A stretch of 64,000 bases of DNA from Leucobacter chironomi DSM 19883 (GTDB lineage Bacteria; Actinomycetota; Actinomycetes; Actinomycetales; Microbacteriaceae), in NCBI RefSeq assembly GCF_000421845.1, contig NZ_ATXU01000006.1, forward strand, positions 175,983 to 239,982. The letters are read 5' to 3'. This document shows positions 1-7,503 of this stretch, one piece after another. The notes beneath the pieces were generated by a model. That model did not search any database and was not told the origin of the DNA. It worked only from the letters and a program-made list of their open reading frames with translations. Numbering within the stretch: position 1 is the stretch's first letter; each line of letters begins with the position of its first letter. The position numbers and the translations under genes were made by a program.

Positions 1-1158
1 GAGGTCATCGAGGCGGTGCGCGCCGGCGGCACCACGCTCGCGCAGCGCCGCTCGCTCGCGACCGAGGCCTTCGTGCACACCGCGCAGTACGATGCCGCGG
101 TCGCGAACTGGTTCCTCGATCAGGAGGACGTCGAATGGGGTGACGCCCCCGCCGACGAGGCCCCCGTCGAGGACGGCTCGATCGACAGCATCTTCGAGAC
201 CACCGAGGGCTACGTCGGCTACGAGGTCTTCGGTCTGCGCGAGGCGGTGCTGCGCTACGGCGAGAACAGCCACCAGCGCGCCGCCCTCTTCACCGAGAAC
301 GAGGGCGCCGGCATCGCCCAGGCCACGCAGCTGCACGGCAAGGAGATGTCGTACAACAACTACGTCGACGCCGACGCTGCACTGCGCGCCGCCTTCGACC
401 ACGACCGCCCCGCAGTCGCGATCATCAAGCACGCCAACCCCTGCGGCATCGCGGTCGCCCCCGAGGGCGCCGCAGACCCGATCGCCGCCGCGCACGAGCT
501 GGCGCACGCCTGCGATCCGGTCTCCGCGTTCGGCGGTGTGATCGCCGCCAACCGCGTCGTCACCGCGAAGATGGCCGAGACGGTCTCGGGCATCTTCACC
601 GAGGTGATCGTGGCGCCCGGCTTCGAGCCGGAGGCGCTCGCGATCCTCACCCAGAAGAAGAACGTGCGGCTGCTCGTGCTGCCCGCCGACTTCACCCCCA
701 ACCCGGTCGAGCTGCGCCAGGTCTCCGGCGGCTTCCTGCTGCAGGACGCCGACCGCAGCTTCGCACCGGCCGCCGAGTGGCAGCTCGCGACCGGCGAGCC
801 CGCCGACGCCGCCACCCTCGCCGAGCTCGAGTTCGCGTGGCGCGCCTGCCGTGCCGTGAAATCGAACGCGATTCTGCTCGCGCAGGACGGCGCATCGGTG
901 GGCGTGGGCATGGGCCAGGTCAATCGTGTCGACTCCTGCCGCCTCGCGGTGGAGCGCGCTGGCGAGCGTGCGCGCGGCGCGGTCGCCGCGTCCGACGCCT
1001 TCTTCCCCTTCGCCGACGGCCTGCAGGTGCTCATCGACGCCGGAGTGCGCGCCGTCGTGCAGCCCGGCGGCTCGGTGCGCGATCCCGAGGTCATCGAGGC
1101 GGCCCAGGCCGCCGGCGTGACCATGTATTTCACGGGCGAGCGCCACTTCTTCCACTAG
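1..1158 (+). CDS. purH: Bifunctional AICAR formyltransferase/IMP cyclohydrolase, 3' part
   Basis: The last two steps of de novo IMP synthesis are carried out by this enzyme. The window begins inside the gene, and the reading frame is open from base 1, so the GTG at 16 is an internal codon and not the start. About 385 codons remain of a protein that is usually about 520-540 residues. The AICAR transformylase signature IIKHANPCG is visible around residues 136-144 of the visible part, and the protein ends RHFFH, close to the usual PurH C-terminus. The missing N-terminal part would hold the IMP cyclohydrolase domain. A small membrane protein gene follows after 69 bp. Confidence 0.97.
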   Translation, partial: EVIEAVRAGGTTLAQRRSLATEAFVHTAQYDAAVANWFLDQEDVEWGDAPADEAPVEDGSIDSIFETTEGYVGYEVFGLREAVLRYGENSHQRAALFTENEGAGIAQATQLHGKEMSYNNYVDADAALRAAFDHDRPAVAIIKHANPCGIAVAPEGAADPIAAAHELAHACDPVSAFGGVIAANRVVTAKMAETVSGIFTEVIVAPGFEPEALAILTQKKNVRLLVLPADFTPNPVELRQVSGGFLLQDADRSFAPAAEWQLATGEPADAATLAELEFAWRACRAVKSNAILLAQDGASVGVGMGQVNRVDSCRLAVERAGERARGAVAASDAFFPFADGLQVLIDAGVRAVVQPGGSVRDPEVIEAAQAAGVTMYFTGERHFFH

Positions 1159-1227
1159 GACTCAAGCCACGCGCCGGGCTCTGACGGCGCACGCGGTACC
1201 CGAAGCACCCCAGTCATTGGAGAACAC

Positions 1228-1581
1228 ATGGAAATCGTCAAAGGCATCCTCGTCGTAATGCACCTCGTCGGCTTCGGTGCGGTGTTCGGCGGCGCGCTCG
1301 CGCAGCTGCCCGCCGTGAAGGCCGGCCGCGCGCGCATCACCCCCGGCATCCTGCACGGCGCCTCGCTGCTGTTCGCGACCGGTCTGCTGCTCGTCGCGTC
1401 GATCTACATGATGGGCGGCCAGCCGAACAACATGAAGATCGGGATGAAGACGGTGGTGCTCATCGCGCTCGTCGTCGTCATTCTCGTGAACCGCAAGCGG
1501 GACAGCGTGCCCGGCAGCGTCATCGGTGCGGTGGCGGGCCTGTCGCTCGTGAACGTGGTCCTGGCGGTGCTCTGGCACTGA
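1228..1581 (+). CDS. Small four-helix membrane protein of unknown function
   Basis: This 117-residue protein is mostly hydrophobic, with about four predicted membrane segments (roughly residues 5-25, 43-63, 70-88 and 95-115) separated by short basic loops. I recognise no catalytic motif. The ATG at 1228 has a GGAG ribosome binding site 5 bases upstream. It lies downstream of purH on the same strand and ends in its own strong hairpin, so it may be cotranscribed with purH or carry a separate promoter in the 69-bp gap. The function is unknown. Confidence 0.8.
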   Translation: MEIVKGILVVMHLVGFGAVFGGALAQLPAVKAGRARITPGILHGASLLFATGLLLVASIYMMGGQPNNMKIGMKTVVLIALVVVILVNRKRDSVPGSVIGAVAGLSLVNVVLAVLWH

Positions 1582-1606
1582 GCGCGTCGCCGCGACTCGC
1601 GCCGTG

Positions 1607-1644
1607 ATCGGCCCGGCCCCGTCTTCGGATGGGGCCGGGCCGAT
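1607..1644. terminator. Hairpin between convergent genes
   Basis: Perfect 14-bp stem (ATCGGCCCGGCCCC and its complement) with a 10-nt loop, starting 26 bp after the stop of the upstream gene. It lacks a clear T-run, but its position between convergent genes suits a bidirectional terminator. A second perfect palindrome, GGCGGATCGCGATCCGCC at 1731-1748, lies just before the stop codon of the opposing lipoprotein gene. Confidence 0.7.
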
Positions 1645-1752
1645 CTGCGTGGCGGGGTGGTGTTCGGGGGGCCGGGCGCTGGGGTGCCGGGGCTCGGCGG
1701 CGTGCGGCGGCGGATCGCGGGTGCTCGGGAGGCGGATCGCGATCCGCCCGGG

Positions 1753-2139
1753 TCAGTCGTCGGCGCGCTGCAGCGTGCCGATCTCGCCGCCGTCCTCGTC
1801 GAGCAGAGTGAGCGTGTCGCCGGATAGTTCGGCGGAGCGGGCGAGGCTCAGCCAGGTGTCGACGCCCTCGCAGAACATCCGCGTCGAGTGCATGGTGCCG
1901 AGGTCGACGGTGTCGTCGGCGCCGGTGTCGTTGCGCCAGCGGCCGCCGATGCCGTTGCAGCCGTCGTTGCCGGTGTAACTGCCGTCGGGCTCGAACACGA
2001 TCGAGGGCTCGCCGCGGGTCTCCGGGGCGCCCCACGCGCCGATCACCGACGGTTCTTCCGCCGAGGCGCAGGCACTGAGCGCGAGCAGCCCGGTGAACGC
2101 GGTCGCGGAGAGCGCCAGCACGCGCAGAGATCGGTTCAT
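1753..2139 (-). CDS. META-domain lipoprotein
   Basis: This 128-residue protein has a short basic N-terminus, a hydrophobic stretch and the lipobox LSAC with Cys24, so it should be exported and lipid-anchored on the outer face of the membrane. The mature part (GAWG..., PSIVFEPDGSYTGNDGCNGIGGRW...) matches the META/HslJ fold, where the F-x-x-D-G-x-x-x-G-x-x-G-C-N core is typical. META lipoproteins are often linked to stress or heat-shock phenotypes, but the molecular role is unknown. The ATG start gives a full signal peptide. It stands alone, convergent to the membrane protein gene on its left. Confidence 0.8.
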   Translation of the reverse strand: MNRSLRVLALSATAFTGLLALSACASAEEPSVIGAWGAPETRGEPSIVFEPDGSYTGNDGCNGIGGRWRNDTGADDTVDLGTMHSTRMFCEGVDTWLSLARSAELSGDTLTLLDEDGGEIGTLQRADD

Positions 2140-2265
2140 GCTGCCACCGTACGGGCGACGCCTATGGAAACGCCCAGAACCCGGCGGCCCTGGCGCTCGT
2201 GGGCCCTGCGCCCCTGAGCCTGTGCCCCCTGAGCCTGTGTGCCTGTGAATCAGTGCGTATGTGAG

Positions 2266-2323
2266 CCGAAAGGCGGAAAACGCACGCCGTCCTCGCGGTG
2301 AGCGTGCGTTTTCCGCCTTTCGG
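2266..2323. terminator. 22-bp perfect inverted repeat, intergenic hairpin
   Basis: Arms 2266-2287 and 2302-2323 are perfectly complementary over 22 bp with a 14-nt loop. It lies in the 316-bp gap between the 5' end of the META lipoprotein gene and the 3' end of the aldehyde dehydrogenase gene, so it can terminate the leftward dehydrogenase transcript. The arms contain A4/T4 tracts. The rest of this gap (2140-2265 and 2324-2455) holds short direct repeats such as CCTCAGCCTCACGGGTG but no gene that I can support. Confidence 0.65.
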
Positions 2324-2455
2324 TGAGGTCTGGCTGGCTGGGGGGTGCTGAAGGTCTGGGCCTGAGGGCCCGGGCGGTCTCAGCCTCGAAGCCCCTCAGA
2401 GCCTCAGCCTCACGGGTGCCTCAGCCTCACGGGTGCCTCAGCGCCAGCGCCCGCC

Positions 2456-3979
2456 TCAGCGCCAGCGGGCGCCCCACTGCTTCGACTCGCCCGCGGGGGA
2501 GATCGCCTGGGGCACGCCGAGCGGGTTGTCGTCGCGCAGGGCCTCGGGCAGGAACGCGGCGGGCGCGTTCTGGAACGCGACGGGCCGCAGGAAGCGGGTG
2601 ATCGCCGCGGTGCCCACCGAGGTGCTCGTGTCGTTGGAGGTGGCGGGCCACGGGCCGCCGTGCTGCTGCGCGGGGGTGACGGCCACGCCGGTCGACCAGC
2701 CGTTGAAGAGCACGCGACCGACCTGGCGGCTCAGCGCGGCGACGAGCGCGCGGAGCTCCTCGGCGTTCGCGGTCTCACCCGTCGCCTCGGCCTCGCTCAG
2801 GTGCAGCGTGCCGGTGAGGTTGCCCTCGTAGAACTCGGGCATGAGGGCCGCGAGGTCGGTGCCCTCGGGGGTTTCGACCAGGATCGCGAGCGGGCCGAAG
2901 GCCTCCTCGACGAGCGCCTCCTTGCCGCGGCGGAAGTCGTCGAGCGACACGGTGACGACCGTGGGCGTGGCCCAGCCCTGCCCCGCCTCGTCGAAGCGGA
3001 TCCCGCCGGGTACCACGGCGCCCACGCCGGGGGAGGCGAGGATCGCGCTGCGGCGCTCCTCGAAGCTGCGGGCGATGCGCGGGTCGAGCAGGCGGTGCTC
3101 CGCGAGGAAGTCGCCGGCCGCTGCGGTGATCGCCGCGGGGAGCGCCGAGCCCGCGGGCACGAACACGAAGCCGGGCTTGGTGCAGAGCTGGCCCGCAGAA
3201 CCCGAGACGCTGGTGAGGAAGCCCTGGGCGATCTCCTCAGCGCGCTCGGCGATGGCGTCTGCCGTGACGAACACCGGGTTCACGCTGCCGAGTTCACCGT
3301 AGAACGGGATCGGGGCGGGGCGGGAGGCGGCGATGTCGGCGAGCAGGCGGCCCACGCCGATCGAGCCGGTGAAGGCGCCGGCCTTCACCCGCGGATCCTT
3401 CAGCACTGCGACGCCGGCCTCTCGGCCGTGGATGAGGTGGAAGACGCCCTCGGGCATGCCGGCCGCGGCCAGCGCCTCGCGCGCGACCTCGGCGGTCGCG
3501 TCGGAGAGCTCGGGGTGGCCGGAGTGCGCCTTCACGATGAGGGGGCAGCCCGCGGCGAGGATCGACGCGGAGTCGCCGCCCAGCACCGAGAACGCGAAGG
3601 GGAAGTTCGAGGCCGAGAAGTTGATGACCGGGCCGAGCGGGAGCAGCGTGCGACGGACATCGGGCCGCACGCCGAGTGCGAAGTCGGCGTCGGCGGGGTC
3701 GATGCGGGCGTCGAGGTATCCGCCGTCGACGAGGGTGTCGGCGAACAGTCGCAGCTGCACGGCCGTGCGCACCACCTCGCCGTTCAGGCGGGCCTCGGTG
3801 AGCCCGGTCTCGCGCATCGCGATCCCGACGAGGCGCTCCTTCGCGGCTTCGAGTGCGTCGGCGACCGCGACGATCGCTCGGGCGCGGTCGGTGGGAGCCG
3901 TGGCGGCGAAGGCCGGTGCGGCCGCGGCGGCTGCGGCGACGACGGCCTCGAGTTCGGGGGAGAGCGCTTCGTTGGTCAT
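2456..3979 (-). CDS. Aldehyde dehydrogenase, ketoglutarate-semialdehyde type
   Basis: This is a 507-residue NAD(P)-dependent aldehyde dehydrogenase. Visible catalytic residues are Asn125 (SASNFPF), Lys150 (LIVKAH), Glu229 (GELGSVNP) and nucleophile Cys266 (AGQLCTKPG). The FGEL-type motif and the SASNFPFAF block resemble 2,5-dioxopentanoate (alpha-ketoglutaric semialdehyde) dehydrogenases, which act late in pentose, hydroxyproline or glucarate oxidation. No upstream enzymes of those routes are seen here, so the substrate is uncertain. The open frame extends upstream to a GTG at 4027, but the ATG at 3979 gives the usual N-terminus. Confidence 0.82.
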   Translation of the reverse strand: MTNEALSPELEAVVAAAAAAAPAFAATAPTDRARAIVAVADALEAAKERLVGIAMRETGLTEARLNGEVVRTAVQLRLFADTLVDGGYLDARIDPADADFALGVRPDVRRTLLPLGPVINFSASNFPFAFSVLGGDSASILAAGCPLIVKAHSGHPELSDATAEVAREALAAAGMPEGVFHLIHGREAGVAVLKDPRVKAGAFTGSIGVGRLLADIAASRPAPIPFYGELGSVNPVFVTADAIAERAEEIAQGFLTSVSGSAGQLCTKPGFVFVPAGSALPAAITAAAGDFLAEHRLLDPRIARSFEERRSAILASPGVGAVVPGGIRFDEAGQGWATPTVVTVSLDDFRRGKEALVEEAFGPLAILVETPEGTDLAALMPEFYEGNLTGTLHLSEAEATGETANAEELRALVAALSRQVGRVLFNGWSTGVAVTPAQQHGGPWPATSNDTSTSVGTAAITRFLRPVAFQNAPAAFLPEALRDDNPLGVPQAISPAGESKQWGARWR

Positions 3980-4097
3980 GGGGAGATTGTGCCACGCGCG
4001 CGCGAGCTGCGGGCCGCCGGTCTGCACAGTTGCGGGGGTGTCGGCCGTGCGAGGCTGCCGTAGTGCCGTGGGTGCCCAGCGCGGTGCTCGCGCCGCG

Positions 4098-5927
4098 CTA
4101 TCCGATCACATCGAAGCGCTTGAGCCGCTTGCGGTCCGCCCTCGAAGCCGAGTGCTGCAGCGCGAGCAGCTCGGCGTAGATACCGCCCGATTCGGCGAGC
4201 TCCGCGGGCGTGCCGATCTCGTCGATGCGCCCATCGCGCAGCGTGACGATGCGGTCCACCTCGGCGATGGTGGAGAGCCGGTGCGCGATGATCAGGCTGG
4301 TGCGCTGGCGCATGAGATCGTCGAGGCCGGCCTGCACGAGGCGCTCCGATCTCGTGTCGAGCGCCGAGGTGGCCTCGTCGAGAACGAGGATCGGCGCGTC
4401 CTTCAGCATGGCCCGCGCCACCGCGATCCGCTGCTTCTGACCGCCCGAGAGCTTCATGCCGCGCTCGCCGATCACGGTGTCGTAGCCGTCGGGCAGCTTC
4501 GAGACGAAGCCGTCGACCGCGGCGCGCCGCGCCACAGCCTCGATCTCGTCGCGTGTCGCCCCCGGGCGGCCGTACGCGATGTTCTCGGCGACCGTGCCGG
4601 AGAAGAGCGACGGATCCTGGAACACCACGCCGATGCTGCTCCGCAGCGAGGCGAGATCCGTCCCGGCTCCGGCCACCTCGATACTGCCCGAGCGCATCCG
4701 GTAGAGGCCCAGCAGCAGGTTGACGAGCGTGGTCTTGCCGCCGCCCGATTCGCCGACGAACGCGATGCGCTCGCCCGGCCGCACCTCGAAGGTCACGTCG
4801 CCGAGCACCTCGGTGCGTTCGTCGTACCCGAAGCTCACGCGCTTGAACGACACGGCCGCGCCCGGGGCGCTCCGATCCGCTCCCTCGCCCGACGCGGGCT
4901 CTGCCGACCGCGGCAGCGACCCGGGGCCGCCCACGACGGCGGGGTCGAGATCCATGACCTCGAAGTACGAGCGCGATCCGGCGGCGGCCCGCTGCGCGGT
5001 GTCGACCACCCAGCTGAGGTTCTGCACGGGCTGCCGGGCCATGGCCATGAGCTGGATCAGCATCACCATCTCGCCGGGCGTGAAGTGGCCCATGACGGTG
5101 CGCACGAAGATCATGGCGTAGAGCGCGAAGAAGATCAGGTTGAGCACGCCGCGCCGCACGGCGTCCATGGTGTGCCAGTAGCGCGACTGCTCGGAGGCGA
5201 GGCGCACGGTCTCGCCGAAGTGGCGGGAGAAGCGGTCGAGTTCGCCGCGTTCGCGCGCGAACGATTTCACGACGCGGATCTGCCCGACGACCTCGGCGAA
5301 GCGCCCCGACGCCTCGTCGACGTGCTCGTTCTTCTCGCGCTCGATGCGCTGCCACTTGCGGCTGGTCATCGCTGTGAGCCAGAGGTAGGCGGGGTAGGCG
5401 AGCAGCAGGAGGAGCGCGAGCGGCCAGTAGTGCCACGCGCTGATGGCGAGCACCGCGACGGTCGTCATGAGCATCGTCACGAACATGTTCGAGAACGTCT
5501 TCATGAAGCCCGTGATCTCGGTGATCGAGCGGTTCAGCCTGGCGACGATCGTGCCGGTCAGCTCGTTGTCGTAGTAGCGCTGCGGCAGGGTGAGCAGCTG
5601 CTCGAAGTAGCGGGTGGAGAGGATCGTGCGCATGCGCTCGCTCATCACGTCGCCCCAGTAGCCGCCGAGGTTGCTCACGACCGTCTCGACGAGGCTCGCA
5701 GCCAACAGCGCGAGCGCGAGCAGCATGACGGAGCGGATCGCACCGTCGGGGATCCCCGAGCCGTTCGACACCGAGCCGACGGCATCCACCACCACGTCCG
5801 TCGCCGCGCCCGTGATGAAGGGCACGGCGATGCCCGCCCCGGTGACCACGGCGGCGGCGGCCATGATGGCGAGGTAGTAGGGCGTGAGGGTGCGGGTGAA
5901 CCGCAGAATGCGCAGGATGGTGGTCAC
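4098..5927 (-). CDS. ABC exporter, fused permease and ATPase
   Basis: This 609-residue half-transporter has an N-terminal six-helix membrane domain (about residues 15-320) and a C-terminal ATPase. The Walker A motif GESGGGKTT, the signature LSGGQKQR, the Walker B stretch ILVLDEATSALD and the H-loop IIAHRLST are all visible. It belongs to the MsbA/MdlB-like type IV exporters and probably works as a homodimer, since no partner gene is adjacent. The substrate cannot be read from the sequence. I chose the GTG at 5927, preceded by GGAGG 12 bases upstream. The longer frame begins with TTG at 5972, inside the terminator hairpin of the upstream gene. Confidence 0.88.
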   Translation of the reverse strand: MTTILRILRFTRTLTPYYLAIMAAAAVVTGAGIAVPFITGAATDVVVDAVGSVSNGSGIPDGAIRSVMLLALALLAASLVETVVSNLGGYWGDVMSERMRTILSTRYFEQLLTLPQRYYDNELTGTIVARLNRSITEITGFMKTFSNMFVTMLMTTVAVLAISAWHYWPLALLLLLAYPAYLWLTAMTSRKWQRIEREKNEHVDEASGRFAEVVGQIRVVKSFARERGELDRFSRHFGETVRLASEQSRYWHTMDAVRRGVLNLIFFALYAMIFVRTVMGHFTPGEMVMLIQLMAMARQPVQNLSWVVDTAQRAAAGSRSYFEVMDLDPAVVGGPGSLPRSAEPASGEGADRSAPGAAVSFKRVSFGYDERTEVLGDVTFEVRPGERIAFVGESGGGKTTLVNLLLGLYRMRSGSIEVAGAGTDLASLRSSIGVVFQDPSLFSGTVAENIAYGRPGATRDEIEAVARRAAVDGFVSKLPDGYDTVIGERGMKLSGGQKQRIAVARAMLKDAPILVLDEATSALDTRSERLVQAGLDDLMRQRTSLIIAHRLSTIAEVDRIVTLRDGRIDEIGTPAELAESGGIYAELLALQHSASRADRKRLKRFDVIG

Positions 5928-5968
5928 GACGGGGTGCGGCCTCCGGGGGAGAGATAGGTATGAACAGG

Positions 5969-6012
5969 GCAACGCCCCGGCGGCCAGAGTATTCCGGCAG
6001 CCGGGGCGTTGC
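5969..6012. terminator. Terminator of the agmatine deiminase gene
   Basis: Perfect 12-bp stem (GCAACGCCCCGG at 5969-5980 and its complement at 6001-6012) around a 20-nt loop, located 17 bp past the leftward stop codon of the agmatine deiminase gene and upstream of the ABC exporter start. Confidence 0.7.
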
Positions 6013-6028
6013 GACGGGTGAGGGCCGG

Positions 6029-7054
6029 TCAGGCGACCTTGGGCTGCTGCTGCGTGATGCAGTGGATGCCGCCACCGCGCGCGAAGAGCGGACGGGCGTC
6101 GATGCCGACCACCGTGCGACCCGGGTAGACCTCGCGCAGCGTTGCGAGCGCGCGGTCATCGGCGGGATCGCCGAAGGCGCAGGCGATCACCGCGCCGTTG
6201 AGCACGACGTGGTTGATGTAGCTGTAGTCGACGAAGCCCTCGTCGTCGCGCAGCGCCTCGGGGGCGGGCAGGTCGATGATCTCGAAACCGGCCGAGGCGT
6301 CCGCGAGATAGCGCTCGGCCACGGCGCGGTTGGTCTTCGCGATGACGTGGTCGGGGTGCGATTCGGCGTCCTGGCGGTGCATGAGCAGCACGTCGGGCGT
6401 CGCGAAGGCCGCGAGGATGTCGGAGTGCCCGCGGGTGCCGAAGGTGTCGTGGTCGCGGGTGAGGCCGCGGGGCAGCCACAGGGCGCTCGTCGTGCCGATG
6501 GTGCGGTTGAGCTCGGCTTCGACCTGCTCCTTGGTCCAGCCCGGGTTGCGGCCCGGATCGAGCTGCACGGTCTCGGTGAGGACCACGCGGCCGGTGCCGT
6601 CAACCTGGATGCCGCCGCCCTCGTTGGTCATCTCCGAGTTCACCAGCTCGGCGCCGGCGGCCTCCGCCACGATGCGGCCGATGTGCTGATCCTTGTCCCA
6701 CTGCGCCCAGTCCTGGCCGCCCCAGCCGTTGAACACGTAGTTCACGGCGCCGAGCCGGCCGTCGTCGCCGATGACGAAGCTCGGCCCGATGTCGCGCATC
6801 CACGCGTCGTTGAGGGGGGCGGTGATGCGGTCGACCTGCGCCGAGAGGTACTTCGCGGCGATCTCCTCGTCGCCCGGGTTCACCACCACGGTGACGGGTT
6901 CGAACTCGCTGGCGGTGTTCGCGACGGCGGCCCAGGTGGTGCGCGCCTCGTGGGCCTCGGCCTCGGTCTCGCCGAGCGTGTAGCCGGTGGTCGGCCACGC
7001 GAGCCAGAGCCGCTCCTGCTCGTGTCCCTCGATGGGCATGCGCCAAGTAGTCAT
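6029..7054 (-). CDS. aguA: Agmatine deiminase
   Basis: This 341-residue enzyme of the guanidino-group-modifying (peptidyl-arginine deiminase-like) family hydrolyses agmatine to N-carbamoylputrescine and ammonia. Family motifs are clear: DAWMRD near residue 83, NEGGGIQVDG near 143 and the C-terminal GGGIHC with catalytic Cys332. His and Asp of the active site are supplied by the RGHSD region. The ATG at 7054 has an AAGGAG site 7 bases upstream. The amidohydrolase that normally follows (AguB) is not seen next to it. Its presence fits the permease and gamma-glutamyl genes that follow on the other strand, which suggest amine catabolism. Confidence 0.93.
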   Translation of the reverse strand: MTTWRMPIEGHEQERLWLAWPTTGYTLGETEAEAHEARTTWAAVANTASEFEPVTVVVNPGDEEIAAKYLSAQVDRITAPLNDAWMRDIGPSFVIGDDGRLGAVNYVFNGWGGQDWAQWDKDQHIGRIVAEAAGAELVNSEMTNEGGGIQVDGTGRVVLTETVQLDPGRNPGWTKEQVEAELNRTIGTTSALWLPRGLTRDHDTFGTRGHSDILAAFATPDVLLMHRQDAESHPDHVIAKTNRAVAERYLADASAGFEIIDLPAPEALRDDEGFVDYSYINHVVLNGAVIACAFGDPADDRALATLREVYPGRTVVGIDARPLFARGGGIHCITQQQPKVA

Positions 7055-7210
7055 TCAGTTGCTCCTTGAATCTCGCGGCGCCACCTCAAAGCAGGCAAGC
7101 AGGCCGCTGACATATCAGTCTACCGGGGCGTGCGCCGCACCCGTCTCGATCTTCTTCGAGCTGCGCGCAGGCCTATCGATCGCTTGCCGGGGTTGTCTCT
7201 CATCCGAGTC

Positions 7211-7244
7211 GTTTCGCTTTCGACGCCGTTTCGCTTTCGACGCC
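7211..7244. repeat. Tandem 17-bp duplication
   Basis: Two perfect head-to-tail copies of GTTTCGCTTTCGACGCC lie in the 449-bp gap between aguA and the FG-GAP protein gene. No gene in this gap is convincing. Confidence 0.8.
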
Positions 7245-7276
7245 GTGCCTTCTTCCGAAGCCGCCTCCTTTCCGAG

Positions 7277-7333
7277 ATCGAGGTCACTTTTGATCGCGTG
7301 TCGTGCTGCGACTCGGCAAAAAGTGACCCCGAT
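7277..7333. repeat. Inverted repeat around GGTCACTTTT
   Basis: The arm 7277-7291 (ATCGAGGTCACTTTT) and the arm 7318-7333 (AAAAAGTGACCCCGAT) are complementary apart from one mismatch and one extra base, with a 26-nt spacer. It may be a hairpin or a spaced operator upstream of the FG-GAP gene. No function is assigned. Confidence 0.55.
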
Positions 7334-7433
7334 TGTGCGGGGAGCGACGGGCGCGTATCGCGGCCCGAGTCCCCAGCCCGCGGCGCCGCCACAAGGTCAC
7401 AGCTAGCCGCATCGATAGATCATCGGATGAAAG

Positions 7434-7452
7434 TAAAGTTAGGCTAAGCTAA
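7434..7452 (+). promoter_or_regulatory. Candidate IdeR/DtxR iron box
   Basis: TAAAGTTAGGCTAAGCTAA matches 16 of 19 positions of the DtxR/IdeR consensus TTAGGTTAGGCTAACCTAA, including the central TTAGGCTAA. It ends 51 bp before the proposed TTG start of the FG-GAP protein gene. In actinobacteria such boxes usually repress promoters when iron is sufficient, so the downstream gene is predicted to be iron-regulated. Confidence 0.65.
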
Positions 7453-7503
7453 TCTCGTTTGTCGTCTCGCGGCGCCCCTCGCCGCACCGCAGAAAGGCCT
7501 GTC

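Noticed and set aside
5928..5972. TTG start at 5972 for the ABC exporter
   Set aside because: It lies inside the terminator hairpin of the agmatine deiminase gene and has no ribosome site. The GTG at 5927 behind GGAGG is better.
7130..7447. Arg/Ser-rich frames in the gap before the FG-GAP gene
   Set aside because: Several frames overlap in both directions with biased composition, and no start has a ribosome site or domain. They probably arise by chance in G+C-rich DNA.
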